This document shows positions 1-9,155 of a stretch of 64,000 nucleotides of DNA, one piece after another. The notes below the pieces were generated by a model, which saw nothing but the letters and a program-made list of their open reading frames with translations, did no database searches and had not been told where the DNA came from. This DNA is from an uncultured Anaeroplasmataceae bacterium (GTDB taxonomy: Bacteria; Bacillota_I; Bacilli_A; Acholeplasmatales; Anaeroplasmataceae). Within the stretch, counting starts at the first letter, position 1; every line of letters starts with the position of its first letter. The stretch spans positions 1-64,000 of the forward strand of contig CATKXV010000008.1 of NCBI GenBank assembly GCA_949840955.1. The letters are read 5' to 3'. Both the position numbers and the translations under genes were made by a program.

Positions 1-20
1 GGCTTCTCTTTGTTTTATAT

Positions 21-97
21 GCCTGCATAGCTCAGTTGGTTAGAGCACATGACTGTTAATCATGGTGTCGTAGGTTCGAGTCCTACTGCGGGCGCCA
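21..97 (+). tRNA. tRNA-Asn (anticodon GTT)
   Basis: A full 77-nt cloverleaf can be folded. The 7-bp acceptor stem is GCCTGCA with TGCGGGC (one G-U pair). The D stem is GCTC/GAGC, the anticodon stem CATGA/TCATG encloses the loop CTGTTAA, the variable loop has 5 nt, and the T arm is GTAGG-TTCGAGT-CCTAC. Loop positions 34-36 read GTT, which decodes Asn codons AAC/AAT. The discriminator base is G, usual for tRNA-Asn, and the 3' CCA is encoded. Only 20 bases precede it in the window, so its promoter or membership of a tRNA cluster cannot be judged. Confidence 0.97.
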
Positions 98-103
98 GTA
101 TTT

Positions 104-127
104 CATTCCCTTTTGGAATGTTTTTTT
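104..127 (+). terminator. Terminator of tRNA-Asn
   Basis: A 6-bp perfect stem CATTCC/GGAATG (104-109 with 115-120) has a 5-nt loop and is followed by seven T residues (121-127). It lies 6 nt after the CCA end of the tRNA, the expected place for an intrinsic terminator. It ends the tRNA transcript and separates it from the small gene downstream. Confidence 0.85.
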
Positions 128-210
128 ATTTGGTTAGTCGAAGGACTCACAAAAAAACACACGTTAGATGTGTGGATTGTTATTATGGATTGAAAGTATG
201 GTGTTTTATA

Positions 211-588
211 GTGAATATAGAAATATTTTTAGAAAAATATATGGATTCAATTGTTTATGAAAAGGATGATATTGGGTATCAAATAGCATTCCCTTTTAAA
301 TTATTCAATGATGATCATATTAGTTCTTGTCATATAACTGAGGATGAAACTGGGCTTTTTACAATTACGGATAATGGTAATGTCTTTAAATATTATGAGA
401 ATAATGGTATATTGTTTGAGAATTATCAGAAAAAAATAAAACAAATTTGTAGGATGTTTCATCTTTGTATTGATGATGGAATCATAAAAAGAACTTTGGG
501 TGAATATGAGACAAATCAAACCTTTGTTCAATTGATGTCCTTTTTTGTTGGTATTTCTCACTTATGTACGATAAAATACTTAGAATAA
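211..588 (+). CDS. DUF1828-like small protein
   Basis: A 125-residue protein if read from the GTG at 211. The open frame extends upstream through the tRNA gene, so an earlier start is implausible. GTG was chosen because the product then begins (M)NIEIFLEKYM, like the N terminus typical of the DUF1828 family; ATG at 241 is the alternative. No good Shine-Dalgarno sequence precedes either codon. Family resemblance also lies in the central 'FTITDNGNVFKYYENNGI' segment (family pattern: L-T-D-D-G) and in the C-terminal half, with a predicted helix ending SFFVGISHL. No signal peptide or membrane segment is seen, so it is probably cytoplasmic. DUF1828 proteins have no established biochemical function and are often found near phage or mobile genes, so the position beside a tRNA is suggestive only. 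The gene is closed by its own terminator and looks independent of the surface-protein genes. Confidence 0.65.
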   Translation: MNIEIFLEKYMDSIVYEKDDIGYQIAFPFKLFNDDHISSCHITEDETGLFTITDNGNVFKYYENNGILFENYQKKIKQICRMFHLCIDDGIIKRTLGEYETNQTFVQLMSFFVGISHLCTIKYLE

Positions 589-600
589 TATTTTAAAGGG

Positions 601-641
601 GCTGTTAAGAAACGAAAGAGTTTCTAACGGCTTCTTTTTTT
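601..641 (+). terminator. Terminator after the DUF1828-like gene
   Basis: GCTGTTAAGAAAC (601-613) pairs with GTTTCTAACGGC (620-631) through about 12 bp with one bulged A and one G-U pair, followed by a T-rich tract (632-641). It lies 12 nt after the TAA stop of the small gene. Confidence 0.85.
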
Positions 642-693
642 ATGCTTTTCCTTTATTTTGGTAATTATTGTTCTTTTGTTCTTTCCCTTATTG

Positions 694-702
694 TGATATA
701 AT
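694..702 (+). promoter_or_regulatory. Extended -10 promoter for the lipoprotein/MBG operon
   Basis: TG at 694-695, one base, then the perfect -10 hexamer TATAAT (697-702). This is the extended -10 arrangement. The region where a -35 box would lie is T-rich with no good match to TTGACA, which an extended -10 can tolerate. The transcript would start near 709, giving a leader of about 28 nt before the ATG at 737. Confidence 0.65.
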
Positions 703-725
703 GATTGTCGAAGAATGTAATGTTT

Positions 726-729
726 GGAG
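726..729 (+). promoter_or_regulatory. Ribosome binding site deciding the start at 737
   Basis: GGAG lies 7 nt before the ATG at 737. The longer open frame begins further upstream, but its in-frame ATG at 701 overlaps the -10 hexamer and has no ribosome binding site. The ATG at 737 also puts a lipoprotein signal peptide at the N terminus. Confidence 0.75.
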
Positions 730-736
730 TGTTAGT

Positions 737-2692
737 ATGACATTTTCTTGGAAAAAATTTTATTTGATTTTATTTTTTACCATAGCAATAAATATCCTAG
801 TAGGCTGTAGTTCTCATCAGCATGTTCTTAGCGAGTATCAAAACGATGAGCATTTACATTGGCAAGAATGTATGGAATGTCATGAAAAAGTAAATTATGT
901 ATATCATACTTATGGTTCATGGCAGGTAGTAAAGGAGCCTACTGAAACAGAAGAAGGAAGAAGAAAGCAAGTATGTAGCTATTGTGGGTTTACGAGGGAG
1001 GAAACCATTTCTACAGTTTCCCATCAGCATATTTTTTCAGACTGGGAGTTTCTTGTTCAACCAACTTTAACTACAGCAGGTAAAATCAAAAGGGTTTGTA
1101 CCGTGGATGCTTCTCATGTAGAGGAGCTGGATATTCCTATTTTAAATAAAACATATTACCGTTATAAGGTGATTAAGTCTTCTACTTGCAAGGAGAAAGG
1201 ATTAGAGCAATATACTTTAATAAAGGATAACAGCAAATTAGAAATTGAAATAGAAATCCCTTTAGGGGATCATACCTATGAAGCTGTTTGGACATTTGAT
1301 TCTGTTGGACACTGGCATAAGGCAACATGCGAGCATTTCATCAATAAGGATTATCAGGAGCATACCTTTAAAAATGGATATTGTACCGTATGTCATTATG
1401 AGGAGCCTAAGGAGGAGCATGTTCATGTATGGGATTTGTGGGAAGTGGTAAAGGAACCATCCCTTACAGAAAATGGGCTGTTAAGAAAAGTCTGTAAAAC
1501 AAATGATTCTCATGTTGAGACCTATGAGCTTCCTTCATTAAACGAGCAGGATTATCTTTATGAAATTATAAAGGAATCCACCTGTAGTTCCGCTGGAGAT
1601 GCTCTGTATCGAATGGAAATTGACAATCAGGAATTGAAGTTTGAAGCAAAGCTTCCTTTAGGAGACCATACCTTCTTCAAGGAATGGGCCACAGATAATC
1701 AGTATCACTGGCATCCAGCCTCCTGTATGCATCAAGAGGAAAGATCTGAATATGCTCAGCATGAAATGGTAAATGGACGATGTAGCATTTGTAACTATAT
1801 AAGCTATTCTGAAGGATTAATATTTGATTTGAATGAGGACTTAAGCAGCTATAAAATCATAGGCTTTGATCCTTTATATTATGAAGCAGAAATTGTTATT
1901 CCAAGCACATATAACAATTATCCCGTCACAAAAATTGCTGCCTCTGCCTTTCGAGAGGTTGGCTGTAAAAGTGTTACCTTCCTTGAGGGAGTTATAGAGT
2001 TGGAAGAAAATTGCTTTAAGGATTGCAAAAATTTAGAAACAATTATCCTTCCAAGCTCTTTAAAAATCATAGGAAGCTATGCATTTGAAGGGTGTAGTAG
2101 CTTAAAGACTTTTGAAAGTAATATGGGCTTAGAGGTTCTTAAGGATGGTGTTTTTAAAGGCTGTAGAAATTTAACCTCGGTATCTTTACCTGATTCAATT
2201 CAAAGTGTAGGAAGAGATGTATTTGAAAATTGTGGACTACTATATAATGAATTCAGTCATGGCAATTATTTAGGTAATGAAGAAAATCCTTTCTTAATCC
2301 TTTTTGGTGTGGATGATCCTTTAATCACGTCTTGTCAGATTCATAATAAAACAAAAATCATTGTGGATTCAGCATTGAATGAATGTCGTGCTTTGGTATC
2401 TATAACCATCCCAGACGGAATCATCTACATTGGGAATAGTTTTAAATCTTGTATCAATTTGAAATACATTATTTTAGGTAAAAATGTTGAAATGATTGCT
2501 AGAAGTGCATTTCAGGATTGTAAATTGCTAGAACAAATATTTTATTTTGGAACAAAAGAGAGCTTTGCTGAAATAGAAAAGAACAATAATACGATTTTTA
2601 ACAAGGCTAAGGTTTATTATTATTCTTCAAATCCAAGCTCTTCTGATGAATGGAGCTTTGATGATAAGAATGAGCCTGTTCCTTTTATTTAG
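737..2692 (+). CDS. Cys-rich LRR lipoprotein (BspA-type)
   Basis: A 651-residue exported protein. Residues 1-24 form a lipoprotein signal: WKK, a hydrophobic run, then the lipobox L-V-G-C with C24 as the predicted lipidated residue, so the protein should sit on the outer face of the membrane. Residues about 30-355 hold His/Trp/Cys-rich modules with several CxxC pairs (CMEC, CSYC, CTVC, CSIC) and a clear internal duplication. Residues about 361-622 are BspA-type LRR_5 repeats (IP-x-SL-x-x-I-G-x-x-AF-x-x-C-x-x-L). They include the 'GNEENPFLILFGVDDPLI' segment often seen in Bacillota LRR proteins. The C-terminal tail, EWSFDDKNEPVPFI, resembles the usual end of this class, so the protein appears complete. 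It is the first gene of a probable two-gene operon with the gene at 2708, 15 bp downstream. Its role is probably adhesion or surface binding; the ligand is unknown. Confidence 0.85.
   Translation: MTFSWKKFYLILFFTIAINILVGCSSHQHVLSEYQNDEHLHWQECMECHEKVNYVYHTYGSWQVVKEPTETEEGRRKQVCSYCGFTREETISTVSHQHIFSDWEFLVQPTLTTAGKIKRVCTVDASHVEELDIPILNKTYYRYKVIKSSTCKEKGLEQYTLIKDNSKLEIEIEIPLGDHTYEAVWTFDSVGHWHKATCEHFINKDYQEHTFKNGYCTVCHYEEPKEEHVHVWDLWEVVKEPSLTENGLLRKVCKTNDSHVETYELPSLNEQDYLYEIIKESTCSSAGDALYRMEIDNQELKFEAKLPLGDHTFFKEWATDNQYHWHPASCMHQEERSEYAQHEMVNGRCSICNYISYSEGLIFDLNEDLSSYKIIGFDPLYYEAEIVIPSTYNNYPVTKIAASAFREVGCKSVTFLEGVIELEENCFKDCKNLETIILPSSLKIIGSYAFEGCSSLKTFESNMGLEVLKDGVFKGCRNLTSVSLPDSIQSVGRDVFENCGLLYNEFSHGNYLGNEENPFLILFGVDDPLITSCQIHNKTKIIVDSALNECRALVSITIPDGIIYIGNSFKSCINLKYIILGKNVEMIARSAFQDCKLLEQIFYFGTKESFAEIEKNNNTIFNKAKVYYYSSNPSSSDEWSFDDKNEPVPFI
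1022..1800 (+). repeat. Duplicated Cys/His-rich module in the lipoprotein
   Basis: Two copies of a roughly 128-residue unit lie in tandem, at 1022-1408 and 1418-1800. Each begins H-x-H/H-V-H-x-W, passes through a 'RKVC...SHVE' stretch, a 'YEIIKESTC' stretch, 'PLGDHT(Y/F)' and 'HWH(K/P)A(T/S)C', and ends in 'NG-x-C-x-x-C-x-Y'. The paired Cys and His residues could hold a metal ion or form disulfides; this is inference. The copies are clearly diverged, so the duplication is not recent. Confidence 0.75.
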
Positions 2693-2707
2693 AATGGAGT
2701 TTAAAGT

Positions 2708-5700
2708 ATGCAAAAGAAAAAGCTTTGGATTATAATAGGAAGCATTGTAGCTATTATTATAGTTTTGGCTATCAGTTTGCCTATTATCTTACTATCAAAT
2801 CAAAATAAGGAAATCAACTGGGATGAAGTTGTTTTCGAATCTAGAACAGTTCTATATGATGGAGAATTTCATTATTTAGAGGTGAAAGGTGAGTTTCCTT
2901 CGTCTATGGAAATTACCTATGATAATAATGGACACAAGGAAGTAGGTACATATATTGTAACGGCTCATTTTAAGGATAAGGATAAGACGTATCCAGATAT
3001 GTTTGCTACCCTTACCATAGTAAGGGATGGATTAGAGCATATAACCTTTAGTGACCAAACCTATACCTATGATGGACAAGAAAAATCCATATATATTGTT
3101 GGGGAGCTTGCTGAAGGAATAGAAGTAACCTATACAAATAATAATCAAATTCATGCAGGAGTATATGAGGTTACTGCAACATTTTCTTCTGTAGCAGATA
3201 ATGAGATTATAGGGGTATTGAAAGCGAAATTGACGATATTAAAGGCTGTTTTATCCTTAGATACCTTGATTTTTCGTGATCAAACAATTCCTTATGATGG
3301 TACAGAAAAAAGCCTCACAGTAGAAAATCTTCCAGAGGGGATTGAGGTTATTTATATGAATAACCATCATACAAGCGTTGGAGTATATGAGGTTACTGCG
3401 ACATTTCAGGATTTGACGGGGAATTATCAAATAGAAGGAACGGTTAAAGCAGTTTTGACTATTATCAAAGGGACATATGATATGTCTTCTGTCTTTTTTG
3501 ATTCGGTAGAGATTCCTTATGATGGGGTAGAGCATACGCTACTTATAACAGGACAATTGCCTCTTGGGGTAGAAGTGTTGCAATATATAGATAATAAAAG
3601 AACTGAGGTGGGGACCTCTTATGCCTCAGTTGAATTTAAATGGGATGAAAAAAATTATAATCCAATCCCAAAAATGGAAGCAACCTTAACTATTGTCAAG
3701 GGGAAAATGACGTTTTTAAAGGAAACAGAATTTATTACGACCTATAATGGAGCCTATCAGGGGATTAGCTATCCTAATTTACCAGAGGGAATAGAGGTCC
3801 ATTATGAGAAGAATTCTTTTTTAAATGCTGGAAAATATGAGGTTATTGCTCATTTTAAAGATGCATTTGAGCGTTATCAGGAGGAGACAAAAACCTTACA
3901 TTTAACCATTCAAAAAGCCACCTATGATATGTCAAATGTTTATTTTAAGGATGAAATTATTGTCTATGATGGTATGTCCCATAGCATAACGGTTACGGGT
4001 AGACTGCCCTCTGGAGTTCAGGTTCAATATACCAATAATGTTTTAACAGAGGTTGGACAAATTGAGGTGCTTGCAACATTTCAGATTCCCGATGAAACAA
4101 ACTATTATCCAATACCAGCTAGAAAGGCCACATTAACTATAGTTCCTAAGGAATTAACGGGGGTATGGCTTGAGGATAAGACGTTTGTCTATGATGGGAA
4201 TATTCATGGACTGACCTTAGTAGGAGAGCTTCCCTTAGGTGTCGTTTACGAATTTGAGAATAATTATAAAAAAGAAGTTGGCGTTTATGAGGTTACTGTA
4301 AAATTTAATATTGAAGGATATCAGCAGCTAAGAGCCACACTAACGATTGTTAAGGCTGATATTGATCTTTCAAATATTTATTTTCATAGCCAAACCTTTG
4401 TTTATGATGGGATGCCCCATTCCATTGTTATAGAGGGAATTTTACCAGAACTTGTAGCCGTTCGGTATGAAAATAACACGAGAACTCAAGTAGGTAGTCA
4501 AACCGCTACAGCTATTTTTGAGGTTCTTGATAAGAAGCATTATAATGATATTCCGAATATGACGGCAACTTTAACCATTATTGAAAATCAAATAACAGGA
4601 ATTTCCTTTAAAAATAAAACAGTTGTATATAATGGGCAGCCTCAGTCGATTTATATTGAAGGGACTTTACCTGATGGGGTTACAGTGACCTATGAGGGAA
4701 ATGAAAGGAAGAATGCTGGAACCTATGTGGTGACTGCTCATTTTCATGATTCAACAGGTAAATTTGATAAGCTAAATGATATGACAGCAATCCTAACCAT
4801 CCGAAAGGCTAGCTTTGGTGTAGGTGGGATAATCTTTGTTGATAAAACAGTTACATATGATGGAACGGTTCATAGCTTAGAGGCTTATTTAGATGATTTA
4901 CCCTCTGATATTACAGTGGTCTATGAGAATAACAATCAAATCAATGCCGGAGTTTACCAGGTAAAAGTTTCCTTCATAGATGAATTTGGAAATTATAATC
5001 CTGTTTCATCCTTAACAGCAACGCTTACCATACTCAAAAGAAAAATATCCTTAGATGGTATTCTATTTGAGGATAAGGAATTTGTATATGATGGCTTTGA
5101 GCACACCATAATCATTCAAGGGGAGCTTCCTAAGGATGTCATTGTAGCCTATGATAGAAATTCCTATACACAAAAGGGAAGATATTTGGTAACAGCAAAT
5201 TTTATTGTGGATGAAAAAAATAATGAGCCTATCCCATCCTTACAAGCGTATTTAACGATTACACAAGGACCACTAGAGCATGTGTATCTTCAGGATAAAG
5301 TGGTCGTTTATGATGGAAATGTGTATAGCCTAGAGGTCGAGGGTGAACTTCCTAGTGGGGTAACTGTTGAGTATTTGAACAATTTTCAAAGTGAAGCAGG
5401 AGTCTATAAGGTTACGGCTTTATTTAAGGATCATGAAGGATACTATAATTCCTTGATGGCTACATTGACCATTCAAAAAGCTACCTATGATATGAGTGGT
5501 ATAACCTTTGAGGATGCAGTCTATACCTATGATGGAAATGTACATACATTAGAAATCCAAGGAGAACTTCCTAGTGGCGTAGAGGTAAAATACAGTCAAA
5601 ATACACTGATAGATGCTGGAACTTTGGTTGTTTTTGCTACGTTTGTTGGAAATCCGAATTATGAAGCTATTCCTCAAATGACAGCCACCTTAACTATTGA

Positions 5701-8700
5701 AAAAATCCGTATCACAGGGATAACCTTTGAGGATGAAACCTATCCATATGATGGCTTGCCTCATAGTATTTATGTCAAAGGAATCGAAGGATATCCCATC
5801 GATGTTAAATACTATGGAAATCAAATGGTCAATGCGGGTACCTATGAGGTTATTGCCTCTATTCTAGTAACAGATAAGAATTATGAGGCCATTTCTGAAT
5901 TAAGAGCTCATATTGTGATTACCTCCATTCCAATGAATGAGGTAACCTTAGAGGATCAAACCTTTATTTTGGATGGATCAATACATTCTTTAGAAACCAA
6001 CTCATACCTGCCAGAGGGTGTATACGCTGTATATGAAAATAATGGTCAGATGTATGAGGGAACATATTTGGTTACGATGCGGCTAGAGAGCTACCATTCA
6101 AATTACATCCTACCAGCTCCTATCACAGCTACATTGACTATTGTTAGTGATGGAAGCTATCATATGGTTATTTTCCATTTAGGAAATGGAGAGGTTATTC
6201 AAAGGATTGTAGAAAATGAGAAGGGCATAAGTGATATTCCACTTCCTGTATATAAGCCAGGCTATGAGGGATATTATGAGGAGGATTTTACCTTTATTAC
6301 TTCAAAAATGGAATGCTATCCCGTATATAGAAAATCTCATTTTACTATTCATTTTGCTCATGAGGACCTAGAAGATCTCCAGGTGGAATATGAAAGCATG
6401 TATCAGCTACCCATTCCTGTAAAAGAGGATTATATCTTCAAAAAATGGGTAGATCAGGATGGCAATATTGTGGAGGATGGTCTGTATGAATGGACCAACG
6501 ACATTACCTTATATCCTATTTGGCAATGTAAGGTGGTATTGGCTCATCCCAATGGACATATTTATGAGGAAATCTTTTTAGATAGCAATGCGTGTGTACA
6601 GCCTACATTCTCTTTTAGTAGCTATTTGGAGGGCTTTTATCTGGATAAGGAATTCCATACTAAATTTGATTTAAATGCGCCTGTACAAGTCAATTTAACG
6701 CTATATCCGAAATATAAATATGATTTTAGTTATACTTTAAATGAAGAAGAGAAGGTAGAAATTATAGAGATACTCGATAAGACGAAGACATCCTATAATT
6801 TCTTGGAATTCATTGACGATTTGTATCCTGTTGTCTATTTACCAGAGGATTTATTTAAGGGGTGCTCCAATTTAGAGGAGGTCTTTCTTCCTATGCTAAA
6901 AGAAGAGTTTGGTAATTTATTTGGACAGGAGGAATATGAAAATAGTGTGCCTATCCCTCAAAGACAAGCTACATTCTATTTTCCAAAAGCCTTAAGAAAA
7001 GTGAATTTACGACTGGATACGATTCCTACATTCCAATTTTATAATTGTTCTATGCTTCAAGAAGTTTATTTAGAAGATGTAAATCATGTAGAGGGCTTCG
7101 CCTTTGCTAATTGTAATAATCTAGAGGAAATTACAATTATAGGAAGCCCTAGCATAGAAGAAAAGGCCTTTTTAGGCTGTGATAAAATAAGGAAGGTAAC
7201 ATCAGATTCCTTAGACTCCTGGGCGAATATCAGCTTTGCTGATGCTTTATCCACTCCAATGAATCGAGCAACTCTGTTTTATATAAATGATGAAGCAGTA
7301 GAAGAAATTTTCTTGAATTCTACTCTAGAAATTGGTTCATATCAATTCTATAATTTTAGCCAGATAAAGGAAGTTAAATTCCTTGGAGTCCAAAGCGTTC
7401 GTGATTACGCTTTTATGAATTGTGATTCCCTACATTCCATTTGGTTAGGAAGTGATTTAAAGGAATTGCATACCGATTCCTTTGCAGGAGATATCTCTTT
7501 AAAGCAGGTTTATTATGATGGTTCTATACAGGATTATAGCAAAATAAATATTGCCAATTTATATGCAACACCTATGTGCTTTGCTGATGATTTTTATGTT
7601 TGGGATATCAATACATATGTTCTTTTAACCGATATTATTTTAAATGAGGAAGTAGACATCATAAAGGATTATCAGTTCTATGGCTTTAAAAATATCAATA
7701 AAATAGAGCTCCAGAAGGTAACACATATTGGCAAATATGCCTTTAGTAGCATGGGAAAGGCAAATGAATTTATCATGCCACAGACAATAGAGGAAATTGA
7801 TATTGAAGCGTTCTATGAAACGACTATTTTCCATGTTTCCTACCTAGGAAGCCTAAAAAATTGGGTAAATATCGGCTTTTTGTCACTAAATTCTACACCT
7901 TTAGCCTCAAAAGGCGGAAATATAACCTTCGACAGTTTCCCCCTAAATTATGATACAATTGTGCTATCTGATGACATAGAATATATCGACGCATTCCAAT
8001 TCTATGGTTTTAAAGATGTGGTAAGCGTCGAAATATCGTCTTCCATCCATTGGATAGGCCAAAGTGCCTTTGCAGAATGTAGCTCACTATCCAGCTTTAC
8101 ATTTCAGTCAGTGGGTGATTTTGTCATCTATGAAAATGCCTTTTTAGGATCATCCAATTTAAAGGATGTCTATTATAATGGATATGTATCCTCCTATACT
8201 CAAATCCAGTATAAAAACTTTGCTGCGAATCCACTGTACTATCAAGCGAATCTATGGATCAATGGAAGCATTTTAGAAGAGCTTTCTATTAGTACAAATC
8301 CAAGCAAATATCAATTTGCTGGAATACAGAGCCTAAAAAGGGTAATTTTAACTCATGATGTAACTGAGCTAGCTGACGGCGTATTTTCCAATTGCTCTAG
8401 TCTTAGTGAAATTATAAATTTGGAAAATATTACTCAGCTCGGAGCGAATACTTTTGAAAAAAATTATAGTTTGACAGGTGTTAATTTACCAAATGTCACA
8501 ACCATTCCTACCTCTTGCTTTAAGGACTGTACAAATCTTGTAAATGTTTATATTCCTAATGTTACGAAAATTGAATCTAGTGCATTTTTAGGTGCAAAGC
8601 AATTAAGCTCCATTTCCTTAGAAAAAGTAGAAGAACTCAAGGATTCAGCCTTTAAGGGGGCTAGTGGCTTAAAAGAGATTATTTTAGGACCAATCAAGCG

Positions 8701-9022
8701 ATTGGAGCATGATACCTTTGCGAATTGCTATGGTTTAGAAAAGGTACAATTGCCAGAAACACTAAAGGAAATTCACTATAGTGCTTTTTATGGTTGTACT
8801 AAGCTGACTGAAATGATCATTCCAATTTCAGTGGATATCATACAATCCAATAGTTTTGTAAGCTCTACAAATTTAGTCGTATATGCAGAGGCAGAAAGTC
8901 AGCCTAAAAAATGGAATGCAAAATGGAATACAGGGATAAAAGAAAATTATTGGTATAGTGAAGCTTATCAGGAGGGAAATTACTGGCATTACGATCAAAA
9001 TATGAATCCAATTCCATGGTAA
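2708..9022 (+). CDS. Membrane-anchored MBG-repeat/LRR surface protein
   Basis: 2,104 residues. The start is fixed by GGAG at 2696-2699, 8 nt upstream. Residues 1-5 are MQKKK and residues 6-30 form one strong hydrophobic segment with no evident cleavage site. The protein is therefore probably held by an N-terminal membrane anchor with the rest outside. Residues about 41-1146 contain 15 tandem MBG-like repeats of about 72-77 residues (YDG ... LP-x-GV-x-V-x-Y-x-NN ... AG-x-Y-x-VTA-x-F ... ATLTI). Residues about 1149-1337 contain three InlB B-repeat-like (Listeria-Bacteroides) units ending 'LYPIW/LYPKY'. Residues about 1340-2062 are BspA-type LRRs, with the known variant 'YYDGSIQDYSKI...' and a diverged LFG/FYFPKAL module. 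The tail GNYWHYDQNMNPIPW is typical of complete proteins of this class. No LPXTG is present. It lies 15 bp after the lipoprotein gene, so the two are probably co-transcribed. The likely role is a long extended adhesin or spacer; the ligand is unknown. Confidence 0.88.
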   Translation: MQKKKLWIIIGSIVAIIIVLAISLPIILLSNQNKEINWDEVVFESRTVLYDGEFHYLEVKGEFPSSMEITYDNNGHKEVGTYIVTAHFKDKDKTYPDMFATLTIVRDGLEHITFSDQTYTYDGQEKSIYIVGELAEGIEVTYTNNNQIHAGVYEVTATFSSVADNEIIGVLKAKLTILKAVLSLDTLIFRDQTIPYDGTEKSLTVENLPEGIEVIYMNNHHTSVGVYEVTATFQDLTGNYQIEGTVKAVLTIIKGTYDMSSVFFDSVEIPYDGVEHTLLITGQLPLGVEVLQYIDNKRTEVGTSYASVEFKWDEKNYNPIPKMEATLTIVKGKMTFLKETEFITTYNGAYQGISYPNLPEGIEVHYEKNSFLNAGKYEVIAHFKDAFERYQEETKTLHLTIQKATYDMSNVYFKDEIIVYDGMSHSITVTGRLPSGVQVQYTNNVLTEVGQIEVLATFQIPDETNYYPIPARKATLTIVPKELTGVWLEDKTFVYDGNIHGLTLVGELPLGVVYEFENNYKKEVGVYEVTVKFNIEGYQQLRATLTIVKADIDLSNIYFHSQTFVYDGMPHSIVIEGILPELVAVRYENNTRTQVGSQTATAIFEVLDKKHYNDIPNMTATLTIIENQITGISFKNKTVVYNGQPQSIYIEGTLPDGVTVTYEGNERKNAGTYVVTAHFHDSTGKFDKLNDMTAILTIRKASFGVGGIIFVDKTVTYDGTVHSLEAYLDDLPSDITVVYENNNQINAGVYQVKVSFIDEFGNYNPVSSLTATLTILKRKISLDGILFEDKEFVYDGFEHTIIIQGELPKDVIVAYDRNSYTQKGRYLVTANFIVDEKNNEPIPSLQAYLTITQGPLEHVYLQDKVVVYDGNVYSLEVEGELPSGVTVEYLNNFQSEAGVYKVTALFKDHEGYYNSLMATLTIQKATYDMSGITFEDAVYTYDGNVHTLEIQGELPSGVEVKYSQNTLIDAGTLVVFATFVGNPNYEAIPQMTATLTIEKIRITGITFEDETYPYDGLPHSIYVKGIEGYPIDVKYYGNQMVNAGTYEVIASILVTDKNYEAISELRAHIVITSIPMNEVTLEDQTFILDGSIHSLETNSYLPEGVYAVYENNGQMYEGTYLVTMRLESYHSNYILPAPITATLTIVSDGSYHMVIFHLGNGEVIQRIVENEKGISDIPLPVYKPGYEGYYEEDFTFITSKMECYPVYRKSHFTIHFAHEDLEDLQVEYESMYQLPIPVKEDYIFKKWVDQDGNIVEDGLYEWTNDITLYPIWQCKVVLAHPNGHIYEEIFLDSNACVQPTFSFSSYLEGFYLDKEFHTKFDLNAPVQVNLTLYPKYKYDFSYTLNEEEKVEIIEILDKTKTSYNFLEFIDDLYPVVYLPEDLFKGCSNLEEVFLPMLKEEFGNLFGQEEYENSVPIPQRQATFYFPKALRKVNLRLDTIPTFQFYNCSMLQEVYLEDVNHVEGFAFANCNNLEEITIIGSPSIEEKAFLGCDKIRKVTSDSLDSWANISFADALSTPMNRATLFYINDEAVEEIFLNSTLEIGSYQFYNFSQIKEVKFLGVQSVRDYAFMNCDSLHSIWLGSDLKELHTDSFAGDISLKQVYYDGSIQDYSKINIANLYATPMCFADDFYVWDINTYVLLTDIILNEEVDIIKDYQFYGFKNINKIELQKVTHIGKYAFSSMGKANEFIMPQTIEEIDIEAFYETTIFHVSYLGSLKNWVNIGFLSLNSTPLASKGGNITFDSFPLNYDTIVLSDDIEYIDAFQFYGFKDVVSVEISSSIHWIGQSAFAECSSLSSFTFQSVGDFVIYENAFLGSSNLKDVYYNGYVSSYTQIQYKNFAANPLYYQANLWINGSILEELSISTNPSKYQFAGIQSLKRVILTHDVTELADGVFSNCSSLSEIINLENITQLGANTFEKNYSLTGVNLPNVTTIPTSCFKDCTNLVNVYIPNVTKIESSAFLGAKQLSSISLEKVEELKDSAFKGASGLKEIILGPIKRLEHDTFANCYGLEKVQLPETLKEIHYSAFYGCTKLTEMIIPISVDIIQSNSFVSSTNLVVYAEAESQPKKWNAKWNTGIKENYWYSEAYQEGNYWHYDQNMNPIPW
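2828..6145 (+). repeat. Array of 15 MBG-like repeats
   Basis: Counted by eye from the translated frame, 15 units of about 220 bp follow each other without spacers. Each unit carries YDG or YNG (LDG in the last), then a strand ending L-P-x-G-V, then Y-x-NN, then G-x-Y-x-V-x-A-x-F, and closes with ATLTI. Unit boundaries fall at 'K-A-T-Y' or equivalent turns. Units share the pattern but differ at most other positions, so this is an old array maintained by selection and not a recent DNA-level expansion. The resemblance is to Ig-like MBG-type domains of bacterial surface proteins. Confidence 0.85.
6153..6718 (+). repeat. InlB B-repeat-like units
   Basis: Three beta-grasp-like units with the pattern 'V-x-F/I-H ... 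P-x-x-GY-x-F-x-x-W ... LYPIW' follow the MBG array. The middle unit is the clearest (DYIFKKWVDQDGN ... DITLYPIW); the flanking two end 'YPVYR' and 'LYPKYK'. These match the Listeria-Bacteroides repeat class of cell-surface proteins and link the MBG stalk to the C-terminal LRRs. Confidence 0.75.
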
Positions 9023-9032
9023 ATACGATGTA

Positions 9033-9070
9033 AGCCCATAAGTTTAAATTTGAATTTATGGGCTTTTTTT
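9033..9070 (+). terminator. Terminator of the lipoprotein/MBG operon
   Basis: AGCCCATAA near 9033 pairs with TTATGGGCT ending near 9064 around an AT-rich loop, followed by a run of T residues. It lies 10 nt after the TAA stop at 9020-9022 and separates the two-gene operon from the giant gene. Confidence 0.88.
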
Positions 9071-9155
9071 GTATTCTTTTTTTAAAATTTTTAAGGGAAT
9101 AGCCGAATTTTAAGCAAATTTCAGCAAGAAATATATATTTAATCTGCCGTATGAG

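Noticed and set aside
21..97. A duplicated tRNA 3' end marking an integrated element
   Set aside because: Reading through the window by eye I found no second copy of the tRNA 3' segment, and no integrase gene is present here.
49..210. An open frame running from inside the tRNA gene into the DUF1828-like gene
   Set aside because: It starts within the tRNA and crosses its terminator. The protein resemblance to DUF1828 begins only at the GTG at 211, so the upstream part is accidental.
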